Part shown: one piece after another, positions 45,284 to 59,467 of the stretch
Layout of the letters: every line of letters starts with the position of its first letter
Numbering within the stretch: position 1 is the stretch's first letter
Notes under the pieces: model-generated
Databases searched by the model: none
The model's input: only the letters and a program-made list of their open reading frames with translations
Told to the model about the DNA's origin: nothing
Source of the DNA: Hydractinia symbiolongicarpus
Lineage: Eukaryota > Cnidaria > Hydrozoa > Anthoathecata > Hydractiniidae
DNA length: 64,000 nt
Assembly (NCBI RefSeq): GCF_029227915.1
Contig: NC_079885.1
Span: forward strand, 10,281,001 to 10,345,000
Direction: 5' to 3'
Made by a program: the position numbers and the translations under genes

Positions 45284-45347
45284 ACCATGTTCGTATCGCC
45301 GTCCCAGGATCAAAAAGATACAAGATGCCCTGGGGACGAGGTTGCAT
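45284..45347. repeat. MITE-like AACCTCGTCCCCAGGG family copy
   Basis: The left half is degraded (CGCCGTCCCAGGATC); the right half is well kept (GATGCCCTGGGGACGAGGTTG). The same right half, GATACAAGATGCCCTGGGG, occurs at 13,107-13,134. Confidence 0.5.
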
Positions 45348-45470
45348 AACACATTTCTTATTTTTTTTCCTCCTAAAGCACTTTCTTAAATGAGTAGACG
45401 GACTTCCCGACCAAATGCCCCTGCAGTGTCTCTATGTTGGGCATTGTCGTCTTCGTCCACAGAATGATCC

Positions 45471-45524
45471 AACATGTTCATCACTTACATGCACTGTATT
45501 GTGCATGTAAATGATGAACATGTT
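45471..45524. repeat. 24-bp-stem hairpin
   Basis: AACATGTTCATCACTTACAT+GCAC and GTGC+ATGTAAATGATGAACATGTT, one mismatch in 24 pairs, with a TGTATT loop. It directly abuts the 23-bp tandem array. Confidence 0.85.
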
Positions 45525-45529
45525 GTATT

Positions 45530-45645
45530 GGGGATGTGACTTGCGTTATTTTTGGGGATGTGACTTGCTTTACTTTGGGGATGTGACTTGCGTTACTTTG
45601 GGGATGTGACTTGCGTTACTTTGGGGATGTGATTAGCGTTACTTT
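45530..45645. repeat. 23-bp tandem array, five units
   Basis: Units start at 45,530, 45,554, 45,577, 45,600 and 45,623, consensus GGGGATGTGACTTGCGTTAC+TTT. The last unit differs by two bases, and the first is 24 nt. A GC-richer island in AT-rich flanks. Confidence 0.9.
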
Positions 45646-47506
45646 GCAAATTTTATTCAAAGCTTTCATCATGGCGCCAATAGTCTACATTAACACAAGA
45701 TATAGTTTCTAAAAATAAATGAAGTGATAAAAGTGTATTTTACTTATCCCAACAATTTGAAACTACAAATACAACTACCCAACAATTTGGGTAGTTGTAG
45801 TTTTTCGGACAACATAGGTTGACCGGACAACATAGGTCGGAACAGCACCTCTTATATTGAATTGAGACTTACCTCTGTTTCTTCTGTTGCCTCCACGGTT
45901 AATTGAACCTTCTAAAGAAAGAACTTGTTCAAAGACACACTCTGCTACATGCGTTGTGTGTTATATCAACTTAGAAATGCCATTATACAAGAAGGTCGAG
46001 AAAAAATTACTTAAGAAAAAAATCCCCTCCGTCATGACTTCATTTATTGTCTCTTATGGGAGCTCGTTGGAATAGATGCACACTGTGCTTATTGATTTGG
46101 TTAGTGTTGGTAAAACTCGTATAAAAACACTAAAATACTAAAAGAGAAACACATATAAACATTTTTGGTGCGATCATTTTACCTAATTATTTCTATAATA
46201 AACAATTTTCTCTTTGCACGTCTTGTTCATTTTAGCGATATCGGAATAAGAGTGTCTTGAGCCTACCTCTAAATTATTGCAAGATAGAGGATATCCAATA
46301 TTAACTCAGCGAATATTACATAAAATAAAATTTAAAAAAGTTACCTATAATTTAACTTTGCAGGTTAGTTGGCATCATTTATAATTGAGATTTGAATTTT
46401 ATACTCAATGATTTGCTTTCCCCATATATCTCGGTTTTTAAGGTCTATTTCAATTTCGGAAATTTACAGGTTATTGGAAATCTTTGGTTGTTAATAGCGG
46501 AAATCTTCAAGCCGCAGGACTTCTTGGCTTTTATTCCTCAGCATCGCCCTGCTTTTTGTTTTCTTTTGCTGACATTGGTCACCATCACCCAAGTCGTAAA
46601 GCCTATTTTTAAAGTCATTCTACTCTGATTTTTTATTCTAATTGGCCCACACCATTATTCTTTACATTATTTACGGAAGTAATTGTACACACCACCTATC
46701 ATCACAACCGTCGATGAAAATTCTTTGACATATTTTGCCTGTTGTGACCCAATAAGCGAAATTTAAATTTAACTGATGCCAAAAAAGCATTTTTTAAAAA
46801 TGTAAGTGACCATAAAAATTGCCCTATTTTGCTTTTAACAAACGATGCAAAAATTTAATGTGAATAATTTCTCTTGATACTCTTTTAAAGGGTCTGGTAT
46901 AAGAGGCAGAGATGACTTTGTCCTTATTGGTATGTTAAGTTAGCCATCTTACTAGAATTGTGTAATGTCCGAGTGATACTCTTGCATCTGCTTGCTAGTT
47001 TCGTTCAAGAAAATTTGTTTGTTATCTGCTTTACTTGACGGGCTTCCCTGATTGGATTGGATTGGAAATGTGCGGTAAAGATTCTTCCCCTCCTTTCCTA
47101 ACAACTGATTGATGTTTAGCGAAAGTTTTTCTGGTGATGAGTCACCCTTAACAGAAATAATTTTATCTTTTTAATTAAATCAAAAAGGATTTTAATAGCC
47201 GAGGCCATCCCGGGTTGCTGAGTTGGTTTCGATTAATTAGTAAGTTACTTAGTTAATTAGTTAGTTTAATTAGAGTATGTAATGTGTAATATTGGTGGCG
47301 TTGGTTGTAGTTTTTCATCATAATTTTTCATCATGCTTCCGAAGCATTCAATTTTGTCTATGTATGACTTCAAACTTATATTGTAGAAATGAGAGCTTGG
47401 CCACTTCTTTTTTTAGAAGTGACACCCATTCTTAAAAACAGATCCCTAGCTACACCACAAGCAGTTAAAGTTCTCACAGCAATAAGATGTTCAGATGCTA
47501 CTGATT

Positions 47507-47552
47507 CAGCATCATCATCATCATAATCATCATCATCGTCATTATCATTCTA
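47507..47552. repeat. Short imperfect CAT microsatellite at the outer edge of the left arm
   Basis: CATCATCATCATCATAATCA-type sequence, interrupted. It occupies the position mirrored by the long ATG array at 58,798-59,204, so the microsatellite belonged to the duplicated unit. Confidence 0.8.
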
Positions 47553-47556
47553 TGTA

Positions 47557-50476
47557 CAACCTTACATTCAAAATTGGGATTATCAGTTTAATTTCTTTTG
47601 ATTTGCGTATAATTTGTACCTTTTACCACAATTTAAAAAACATAGTTGAGATACATTAGTCATGTTTGGATAAGTTATTATAACGTTTGCCCAGTCTAAT
47701 TTAGTTGAACGAATAAAACGAATCTAAAATATGAGTAGGATTTCAGTAGATTAGTTACTTAAGTTTCAGTTGATTCCAACTGTGGCAACAACCGACACTA
47801 ACACCTTATTTAGCTGATCATGTAATTTAACTGATATGTCAAAAGCACATTGAACAGTTACAAACATCTGTTATTTTACTAATCTTAAATTAACTACCAA
47901 AGTCATGCTGACGCAAACATTTAACTTATTTTCAATTTAACTAAGAGTAGCTTGGGCTGATAAATGAATCCATCTGAGTTTCTACAAACATTTTTCAATC
48001 ATAGCTACAACGTATGTTTATCTTCATTATTATGTTGCATCGCCGTTAAAGAATTTAATTTTTTCGTAAAAATGAAAACAAAACTAGCTGGTATATTGTA
48101 GAATCTAGAAATAAGTGATTGCATATCCTTAGGTGCAGCTAGAGTAGTTAAAAATGGCAGAAACAGGTTCATGCTCCATGGTTTAGGTTCTCTACTAGTA
48201 ATAAAGAACTTAGCGATTGCATAGTTACTTTTGTGTTAAAAGAAGCTTTTGCGTGATGAAATAAAAATTATCATCTAAAAAACCGGCAAATGCTTCCCAG
48301 TCGACAGGTTTTAAAATCTTTACTTCTGGCGGACAGTTTTTAAAATTTCCTAGTTACATTGTCTAGCACGTATGCACAATGAAATAACCCAAGTCGGGTT
48401 CCACGAAGGCCCCGAAATGAGGACCCACGCAACGGATTTCAAAGTGAGTGGGCCACATTTAAAATATGTTTCAACATTAGTCAAGGGTAAGAGAATGTTT
48501 TGCGAATTTAAGTGCTCCGATTGCCTTAAAACTACCTTTTATTATCAATTAAATTTTTAAGCGCTTAATAAAGTAGATCTTACAAGTAAGATACGAAAAG
48601 TTCATCTTTGAATAATAAATTGATAACTTATCTACAGGCCGGAACGCTATCTAAAATATAAGATAAAATTATATTTAACGAATTTTTCTCAACAGATTTA
48701 CCAAAAACTTGGTTGGTTTTGAAGCAACGGACGCATTAGCAACATCTATCAAGGAAATATTGTTAGTCAATTATTTAGGAAAAGATATTATAGCCAATGC
48801 AACATGTTAAATTGAAGTTTTCCGTCTACATACTAATGAAAACTATTCTTCCGGGTTAGCGCTTGTAGCTGCATCAACAAGGACCAGCTTCATCAAACGA
48901 CACCTCAGTACTGTCAGATTTGCTTTTTTTACACAAAGTACAGTAAGACTTCGAAAATAAGAATCAATGGGCACTGCAATGTTTTATTTTAGTTTCCTTG
49001 TTTAGTGTAAGAGGCAGCACCTCGTACTTGCTTTTGACTGGTAAATTCGATATTCTCCCTCTCTCAACAAAAGAATTACTTTGCTAAACAGTGAAGGACC
49101 ATGGAACTCATGCAACAATTAAAATATTTCAAGAATTTAGATTTTACCAAAATTACCTAAGATCCTAAGTCCACTCTCAATATTGACAAATGAACTAAGA
49201 CAAGTTTATTTGTTGTAAACCTAACACGGATTCGGCCTATGTAATTACTTGTTGCCACGAAATTCAAAACTGCTTGCTTTGTCTCAACATATTTTGAGCA
49301 GGAAGGCTTGTTGATGCTGCGTGGTCGCATGTTCCAACATAATGCTTCGTCTGCAATCCGATGTCACTGCTCTTTCAAATTAATCTCTATTTCTATTTGC
49401 TATAAGTGGACATGAATAATTTTGCAGTACATTCCCATCAGAAAAACTCACAGTAAATTGTGAAGCAAATATATTTACTAAAAGGGTATAAAAAGTAATA
49501 CATATTTAGATAAAAGTTTATTATTGAAAAATATTTTTACAAAGTTATTCGGTAGAAAAATTGTGTTTACGCTTTTCCATCCGGAATGATGGTTGTGTTT
49601 TTTACATTGTCTTTGATTTTTTCTAAAAATAAAAATAAAAATTATGATGAAACGGCTGTAGAAAACTTGATCTGTAAAGGTTAATTTGCCTATATCATTT
49701 TTATCAATAAGAACGGTCATAATATATTGGGCATTGTCGCTTTTTTTTGTTTTTGTGGTTAGAAAATGAGATTGTCTAACTTGATGTTACGAAAGATATT
49801 ATACATCTTATCAGTGTGGAAAGTTTATCATTTCTTGAACATGATAGTTTAATAGACGACGTTTCAGGAGATCCTACTTTCATCATTGGGAAAAGTAAAA
49901 TGATGTTGAGCATCTATTTATGTGTAATTGCAAATTATCGAAATTCATCAAAAAAATTAATCAATCAGGAATAAGTAGTTAATTACAGTTTAGTACGGTA
50001 GTTAACTTTTTCGGACCTAGACGGATATAACTACTTCTGTAGGGCTAGGAACCAAATCTCAGGAAGTTGATACGAGATACTGTGTATGTGTTTGTCGCGT
50101 TCTACACTGTTGATGGTTTCTTTTATCTTCCTGGCCGTTGTTCTGGATTCTCTGTCAATGATTTCTTCTCACCCCATTTAAACTGATGAGTTCTGCTCCA
50201 GCTGTGGTCTGCAATTTCGTTTTTTCACATCTCCATTTTTTATTGCGCGCATATGTTCTTGAACTCGTTGCTTGAATTTTCTTTCTCTTTTGTCTACTTA
50301 AACTGCATCACAACCTTTAAACCAGATTTCGTAAACAACATTGCTTTGTTCTTCCGGATTAATTTTCTCTTTTGGTTAAGACAAAGTGATTCGCAGTGTG
50401 TATTTAAAGTTAAGAATGCATTTGATCTTGTGTTGCCTAACTCGACGAAGGATCTTGTTAGAACCTGGTACGAAGT
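47557..50476. repeat. Left arm of an 11.2-kb inverted repeat (2.92 kb)
   Basis: The reverse complement matches 55,876-58,797 along its whole length with few differences. For example, 48,600-48,720 and 57,655-57,765 are identical by eye over more than 100 bp. The outer edge is CAACCTTACATTCAAAATTG next to a CAT microsatellite; the inner edge is ACCTGGTACGAAGT. The inner 430 bp are Penelope-like endonuclease sequence; the outer 2.5 kb are otherwise unidentified. Apart from the 63-codon frame listed separately, no credible gene is seen in the arm. Confidence 0.9.
48372..48560 (+). other. 62-codon ORF duplicated in both arms (left copy)
   Basis: The frame starts MHNEITQVGFHEGPEMRTHA and ends YYQLNF. 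The right-arm copy (57,798-57,986, -) differs by one visible residue (Y versus D). About 170 bp downstream, 48,695-48,809 reads FTKNLVGFEATDALATSIKE then ILLVNYLGKDIIANATC and a stop, preceded by CTCAACAG, an acceptor-like site. Its wording faintly recalls hAT/ZNF862-like transposase-derived proteins. Whether these are exons of a captured gene or transposon scraps is unresolved. Confidence 0.3.
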
Positions 50477-51660
50477 ATAGAAATGCTGATGCGATAAATT
50501 CCTCTGATGTTTCCCTGTTGTCTCGGTTGCATTTTCTCTTCTCTTCATTTTTTTTTCTACTAGCGTGATGACTTTCTGACTCTATCCATTTGCGATTAAT
50601 GCATTCTTTACACGTCAATTCTCTTTTTACTCCCTTTTTTTGTAAGTGACTACGCTGTTGGCACGATTCAGTGATGAAGAAATGACACTTTCTTTACAAG
50701 ATTCTTGATGGTTTGATTCGAAGTTACGGTACTCTTCTGTGTGTGTTGGTTTACGATACACTGCAACTGAAATAGTACCATTCTTTCGTTTGACTAAAGT
50801 TTCAAGGAAAGCGTTGTTCCCATCTTGTTTAAGCTCCACAGTGAATTTAATTTGTCGATGGAGGCCTTTAATGTGTTCATGGAACTCTTTAGGATGAGAT
50901 CTTTTGATTATAGCGAATACGTCGCCAACCTATCCTTTCCAAGGCTTTGGACATCTGTTTGATGTGATTAATGCTGTTGTCTCATGTGCTTGCATGTATA
51001 TTTCTGATGGAGGGCCTTCCCTGGCAAATTCGCCGGTTAAGTATAGAAGTTCTTAAACAGATACCATGTTTTTGTTAAAACAAGTTCAACCAAGTTGTCT
51101 TTTTACTAAACGCAGCATCGTTTTCAATAAGGTCTTTAAGGATGTTAAAGTTGTCCTTTCTGGGAACATATGCGTAGAATGATGTGACATCAAACAATAC
51201 CATCCATTCGTCGTCTGCTATCTTTATTTTTCTCATGTATTCTTGAGTTCTTGCAATGGTCCCTGGCTGTAAAATTGCTAATGATAAAAGCAACAAATTT
51301 TGATAGGTTGTATAACGGTGTTTCAGTGCAAGAGACTATTGGTCCCTGTTTATAAATTCTTAGTAGTCCATAAAATTGCTGTGGTGGTCGTCACAAGGTT
51401 TCAGTCGGTGATACTGCTTATCGACGATGCATTCATTCTCTTTAACTCCATTAAAATGTTTCTGGCTTCTCGTTTGATGAATTCTGTAGGATTTTTCTTG
51501 AGAAATTTTTAAAGTCAGTTGTTAATGTGTTCATTGCACTTGTTGATGTAGACAGGTGTATCCATGCTAATCTTGTCAGCCGGTAGGATTATGATATCTT
51601 TGTTGTTCTTTAGACTCTTCAATAAAATTCAAGCAACGAGTTCAAGATCATATCCACGCA
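50045..51660 (-). mobile_element. Penelope-like retroelement, degraded, minus-strand copy
   Basis: In 5'-3' order on the minus strand: an RT N-terminal block SLKNNKDIIILPADK (about 51,615); RT motif A as VLFDVTSFYAYVP (51,296-51,075), where relatives have FDVTSLYTNVP; a deletion of motif B; the YVDD site reduced to stop-VGDVFAIIKRS (about 50,915); the thumb block AVYRKPTHTEEYRNF (about 50,740); and VPGSNKILRRVRQHKIKC with the GIY-YIG nuclease start (about 50,480-50,300). A stop replaces the YVG tyrosine. It is clearly inactive. The inner endonuclease part lies in the left arm of the inverted repeat; the RT part lies in the spacer. Confidence 0.8.
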
Positions 51661-52095
51661 GTGAAAAACGGAGATGTGAAGAAAAACGACATTGCAGACC
51701 ACAGCTGGAGCAGAAGTCATCAGTTAAATTGGGATGAGAAGAAAATTATCGACAGAGAATCCAGAACAACGGCTAGGAAGATAAAAGAAACCATCAACAG
51801 TGTAGAACTTGACAAACACATACACAGTATCTCGTATCAACTTCTTGAGATTTGGTTACCAGCCTTACAGAAGAATAGTTTTCTACATCTAGGTCCAAAA
51901 CTGTTAATTACCGTAATTAACTGTAATTAACAGCTTGTACCTTATTTGTTAATTTTTATAAATTTCGTTTATCTGCAATTATATAAATACATGCGCAACA
52001 TCATTTTACTTTGTCCGATGATGGGAGAAGGATCTCCCGAAACGTAGCCTACTAAACTATCATGTTTAAAAAATGATAAACTTTCCACAATGATA
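51614..52095 (+). mobile_element. Inverted partial Penelope-like copy (nuclease tail and terminus)
   Basis: The plus strand carries KFKQRVQDHIHAVKNGDVKK, ADHSWSRSHQLNWDEKKIID and TTARKIKETINSVELDKHI, ending in LLEIWLPAL, the C-terminus of the GIY-YIG region. It then has a terminal sequence to TTTAAAAAATGATAAACTTTCC at 52,084. It faces the minus-strand copy head to head, so the same terminus occurs inverted at about 49,800-50,040. Partial inverted copies flanking the 5' end ('pseudo-LTRs') are a known Penelope feature. Confidence 0.75.
52015..52042 (+). ncRNA. Hammerhead-ribozyme-like core in Penelope terminus (candidate)
   Basis: CCGATGA (52,015-52,021), T, stem GGGAG / CTCCC (52,023-52,027 and 52,034-52,038) with loop AAGGAT, then GAAA (52,039-52,042). 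This resembles the hammerhead arrangement CUGAUGA-stem II-GAAA; Penelope-like elements are known to carry hammerheads in their terminal repeats. The C-C (for C-U) change and the extra T weaken the core. I could not fold stems I and III convincingly. Confidence 0.35.
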
Positions 52096-52584
52096 TGAAC
52101 ACTGAATAGACAAACCGAAATAATATCTTCAATATTTTATATCTGATTTGTTATGATTTTTTGAGGTTGTCTTTAGCTGAATCCCCACTGCACGATATTC
52201 GCGACAATTTTTGTGACGAAAAGTAGGAACCAATTTAACTTTGCGTCATGACAAAAATCGCGACCAATAGAATTTGAATATTTATGACGATCGTCGTAAA
52301 AATCGTCCCGTGGAAATTCGCCCTTACATGGAATTTGAGTTCCCATGACGAAACAAGAAAAATAAGTACTTTGATTTGCAAGGTTTTACCTATACGTAAC
52401 ATTGAGATAATTTTTATCTGCTTTTCTATATCTGGTCAAATTAAATTTGTAAACAGTTTTATCAAAAAAAGATGACCCATAGGGATAGTGATTACAATGA
52501 TGCTATTAGAATACGAAGAATTGTTTGTGATGCGCTTGGGGTTAAAGAATAAAGAAAAATTTATTAAAGTTAAAAGAAAATTTC

Positions 52585-52870
52585 AGCACCGACTGGTAGC
52601 CTCGTGGTAGAGCGTTCGCTTCCAGTGCGGGAGGTGTTGGGATCAAACTCTGGCCGAGTCATGCCAGAGACTATAAAAGTATGAATCTATCCTTTCTGCT
52701 TAGAATAGGATTGATATCTTAGGCGGTTGTCTAGTTGAGCGATGGCTGTGCTTGCACGATTTTCGTAGCTCAAATGGGAGCTTTAAATCCGCTAGGATCC
52801 CCGTCGCAGGACCCTGGTTGGTAGCAATACCAATAGGAACTGAAGACGCTATCCTGGGTAAATTATTTCA
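52585..52870 (+). mobile_element. tRNA-derived SINE (family 2)
   Basis: The first 80 bp (GCACCGACTGGTAGCCTCGT ...) look like a degenerate tRNA: A-box-like TGGTAGCCTCGTGGTAGAGC, an anticodon-arm-like CGCTTCCAGTGCGGG, and B-box-like GTTGGGATCAAACTC. An unrelated body of about 200 bp follows. Mismatches in the acceptor stem and the B box exclude a working tRNA gene. It lies in the spacer of the inverted repeat. Confidence 0.6.
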
Positions 52871-53000
52871 AAAAAAAGTTAGTTCTTGAGACCAGTCACG
52901 TTGGTTAGCTGGTCAAGTTTCTTTCCACTCCACTCACTCTCTTTTTAAAAATTTACTAACAGTTTTGGTGAATACACACTTTTGATCATATTTTTCTCAC

Positions 53001-54114
53001 CTTCTACGTCTACACTAGGAGCTGTTATAATGATTCCAAGCGACAAACACATCGAAAATAAACACAGCATATCTCTTGCCATCTTTACATACAAACAAAG
53101 TGGATAAACCAATTTGTATTCACCATTATATTGTGTTTGGTACATTAAATGCAGTGGACAAACGTTATGTGATCTGTAACAAAATTGTAAATTAGACAAA
53201 TTACTTACTATGCGTGCTTAAGCCTTAGTGTTTATAAATCCAATGAAAACTATTACTGGGTATTACTCGTATAAGATGAACGAAAATAATCATCAAAATT
53301 TCGGCCCTTTGACTAAAATATACACAAAATTTACAACAACAATATAGTGGTAAAACTTCATTTTATCAACAATTACTATTTTTAACTAAAATATTCATCA
53401 TATTAATTTCGTTTAAAAAAATGCAGTATAGAAAGATTCGGTATGTGCAATTGTAGCTTGCTTTGCTGCAGTAAGCAATGTGTACTTCTACGTTAACGTC
53501 ACGTTTAAGAAAATAATTTAGAAATGCGTATTATGCAGGCAATTTTATTTCAATAAAGTTCTGAATTTGATCTAACAATAATGCAACGCTAATAAAAAAA
53601 ACCTACAATGTTGAACCCATCGTCAAACAAATATCCATGCTAATGACCATAGTCAGTATGATACCAAAGGTGAAAGATAATTTTTGAACGCAAACATTTC
53701 TCAGATATATGTATGATACCAGAGTCGAAATGCCAGTACCTATCAGAAAATAGCTGGCCCACAATGTTTCAGTGATATTTAATTGTGTCTGCGTACTGGA
53801 AATGGTCCACAAAAACGCACTTGTGATAGCAAAGAACACACCAAGCAAGATCTGAAGTGTGACTGCAACGAACAATAAAACATTTTTATACAGAAAGCTA
53901 GCAGTCAATACACCAAAACTAACAATAAAAACAAGACTCTACATGAGTCATTAACTTACATAGAATAGTTTTCTGCCATTTTGTAACACAAACGTGGCAA
54001 GCAAAGATCAAGTAAAGATTTGTAAAACCAGATGTGTCAATGATACTACTAACAAGACAGAAACATAAACTTACCAACAAATCTGATTCTTCGCCTCCAA
54101 TGCAAAATTCGTTC
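53001..54114 (-). CDS. Second four-TM gene (partial model, three exons)
   Basis: Minus-strand exons 54,114-54,075 (candidate, 40 bp), 53,938-53,607 and 53,173-53,001. Phases chain (2-0, 0-2, 2-1). The middle exon encodes three hydrophobic segments: about FIVSFGVLTASF through VAVTLQILLGVFFAITSAFL, TLWASYFLIGTGISTLVSYI and FGIILTMVISMDICL. The last visible exon has a Cys-bearing loop (HNVCPLHLMYQTQYNGEY) and TM4 (DMLCLFSMCLSLGIIITA), ending PSVDVEG. Loop plus TM4 in one exon with phases 2 and 1 is the same organisation as the third exon of the gene at 35,015-38,929. The 5' and 3' ends are not found. A paralogous exon lies at 61,948-62,126. It sits wholly in the inverted-repeat spacer. Confidence 0.55.
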
Positions 54115-55875
54115 CTGTGAATTCAACATTATTTAAATTAAAAATATTTTTCATGCACTAAATGGAAAGGATTATTCCTACTGATATACTTACTTATGTT
54201 TCTGTGTAATAATCATTACTACTGTAATTACTACCTCTTTAATTCTAATTACTGTATTGTTTCTTTGTTAACTCCGGAATTATCGTATTTTTAAACTATA
54301 TGCTGAGCCAATGTTAAGGGTCACAAATAAGCGATTCCCGGACACGGCGACTGAATTCTTGCTTATTTACTGTGAGCAATCGCGCAAAATATAAATTAAA
54401 CTGTGATATAATTTTTTGAATATAAATAAATATAACAAATCAATATAAATTGTTTTTCAACGTGTTTATTTTGAACTAAAAGAGGAACTATACTTTTTTT
54501 TTTCTAGGACCCTTCTGCACACAAGCAACAATAACATTTCTTCCTGGTTTAGAAAAAACACAACCCTAGAAAAAGCACAAGCAACACAAGCAACAATAGT
54601 GAAACGTTAACATAATAAGAAAAAAGTTATACTTCACTTACTTACTTACTGCAAGTTTATTGTACGTTAATCCCCGTCCACGAGGCTGGCACATTGCTTC
54701 CTACGATCCAAACTTCCTGGATTTATGCACCTTTTTCACCTTTCGCGATCAAAGACATCGTCTTTTTTCAATTTTTTTGAAGCAAGGTCTTTATTAATTT
54801 TCGCCGTGTAAGGCAGAATCTTTAAAATTGCATTGGAAGATAGGAGATAGGGACTACCTAGAGCCTGGACGCGCGATGTCCAGGATAAAGTATTTGCTCT
54901 GGGTTTGGAAATTGTTCAATTTCTTAAAAGCCAATAGAATGCGTTATTTGATTTTTTAGCCCATAGGATCTCAGATCGTTGGAATTTGATATTTATCCTT
55001 ATATGTAGTTAATCAAACCCATTACTTTTTTCAGGTGAGCAAGCAAATGACTTACAGTTTAAGAACCAAAACTGATGATTAATAGCCTAAAAGGTGAAGT
55101 AGTTTTCAGGAAAGTTTGACCGGTTTAAGCCACATTTGCATGTACAGACTATTGCATATAAAGTTCCACATAAAGAACGTAAAATAAGTGTTGTCTTATA
55201 TTTAAAATGATCATCATCAAAATGCAGCATCGGCAGCAGATCAGAATTACAAACTTTGACAAGCAAATCTACAGTGCATTTTTCCGATAAAAATTATTTA
55301 GCTATGTACTTTATGAAAAGGGATGCGTACATTTTAGTATTAAGATAACAAGTCCTTCATTAATCCCCTTTTTTCGCACACGGATATTCAAAAAACATTT
55401 TTTTTCAAATTTGAATCCTAAATCGAACATTTTTTCTTATATATTTTGGCCTATGGACCGTTAACATTTTTCTGTAAAAACACCTGACATACGAGCTTAA
55501 TTTGCATGTAAGTCTGTCGTAACTTACGTAAATGGGGTCACTGAATAAAAATTTTTCCTGAAGTGCACAAAAACTTGTGAATGCAGCTTTAAAAAAAAGC
55601 ATCGAGTATACTGTATTTACTCTATTATCCAGCTTCCCTGTTATTCTTACCTTAAGTAATCCTGCCTTTTTTGCCTGGGATAGTAAAAAATATTTCGGCC
55701 TTTTCAAATTTTACATGCATTATCTGTGAAAGAAATTCTTGTGGAACTTTCCACAAAAATTTAGCAATCAGTCAAAAATAATCTGCAAAATTTTCCATTT
55801 CAGCTATCTGCAACAATTTTACAACAAATTGTTTCATTTCTTCATATTTTGATATTTTTAGAATCTAAGTGATTG
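54115..55875. other. No gene seen
   Basis: The rest of the inverted-repeat spacer: AT-rich, with the frame 55,405-55,707 (-) looking random. Upstream exons of the four-TM gene may lie here but none can be supported. Confidence 0.45.
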
Positions 55876-59206
<3,331 letters not shown>

Positions 59207-59397
59207 CAAAAAATTAATGTTGTTACTTGTTTCATGGTATTGACAATAAATAAAGACAGGTGCCTTCTGCTTAAAAGTGAGAACTTTTCAGCTTCTTCAC
59301 CGCTATCTTTGTTTTTGCATTGTGCGCTTGCCGCCTTAAAATATCTAAATGTCACTGGTCGCAAGTTTTGAGACGACCTTTGTAAGTCCACCAGCCG

Positions 59398-59467
59398 GTG
59401 CCAGGGCTATTTCTTTCTCCCTGTCAGTTATATGAAAAAGAGAAAGAAAAACTAGGATCGAGGTTGA
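59398..59467. repeat. Foldback repeat of the CTCGTCCCCAGGG family
   Basis: GCCAGGGCTATTTCTTTCTC and GAGAAAGAAAAACTAGGATC plus GAGGTTG form an imperfect inverted repeat like that at 12,388-12,470. Confidence 0.5.

Larger units (their letters stand above)
44590..47506. other. No gene seen; repeats only
   Basis: Contains a MITE-like repeat (45,284-45,347), a 24-bp hairpin and a tandem array (45,471-45,645). The open frame 46,392-46,628 (+) has a hydrophobic, LINE-like or random look and no family I recognise. The rest is AT-rich. Confidence 0.45.

Noticed and set aside
45530-45645. CRISPR-like array
   Set aside because: Units are contiguous tandem repeats with no spacers, in a eukaryotic genome.
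46392-46628. 78-codon hydrophobic ORF
   Set aside because: No start context, splice sites or family match; the hydrophobic bias is explained by T-rich sequence.
50253-50618. Overlapping ORFs on both strands around 50.4 kb
   Set aside because: The plus-strand frames are reverse readings of the Penelope nuclease region, which is on the minus strand.
52585-52663. Possible tRNA gene
   Set aside because: The acceptor stem does not pair and the B box is degenerate; the unit continues into a SINE body.
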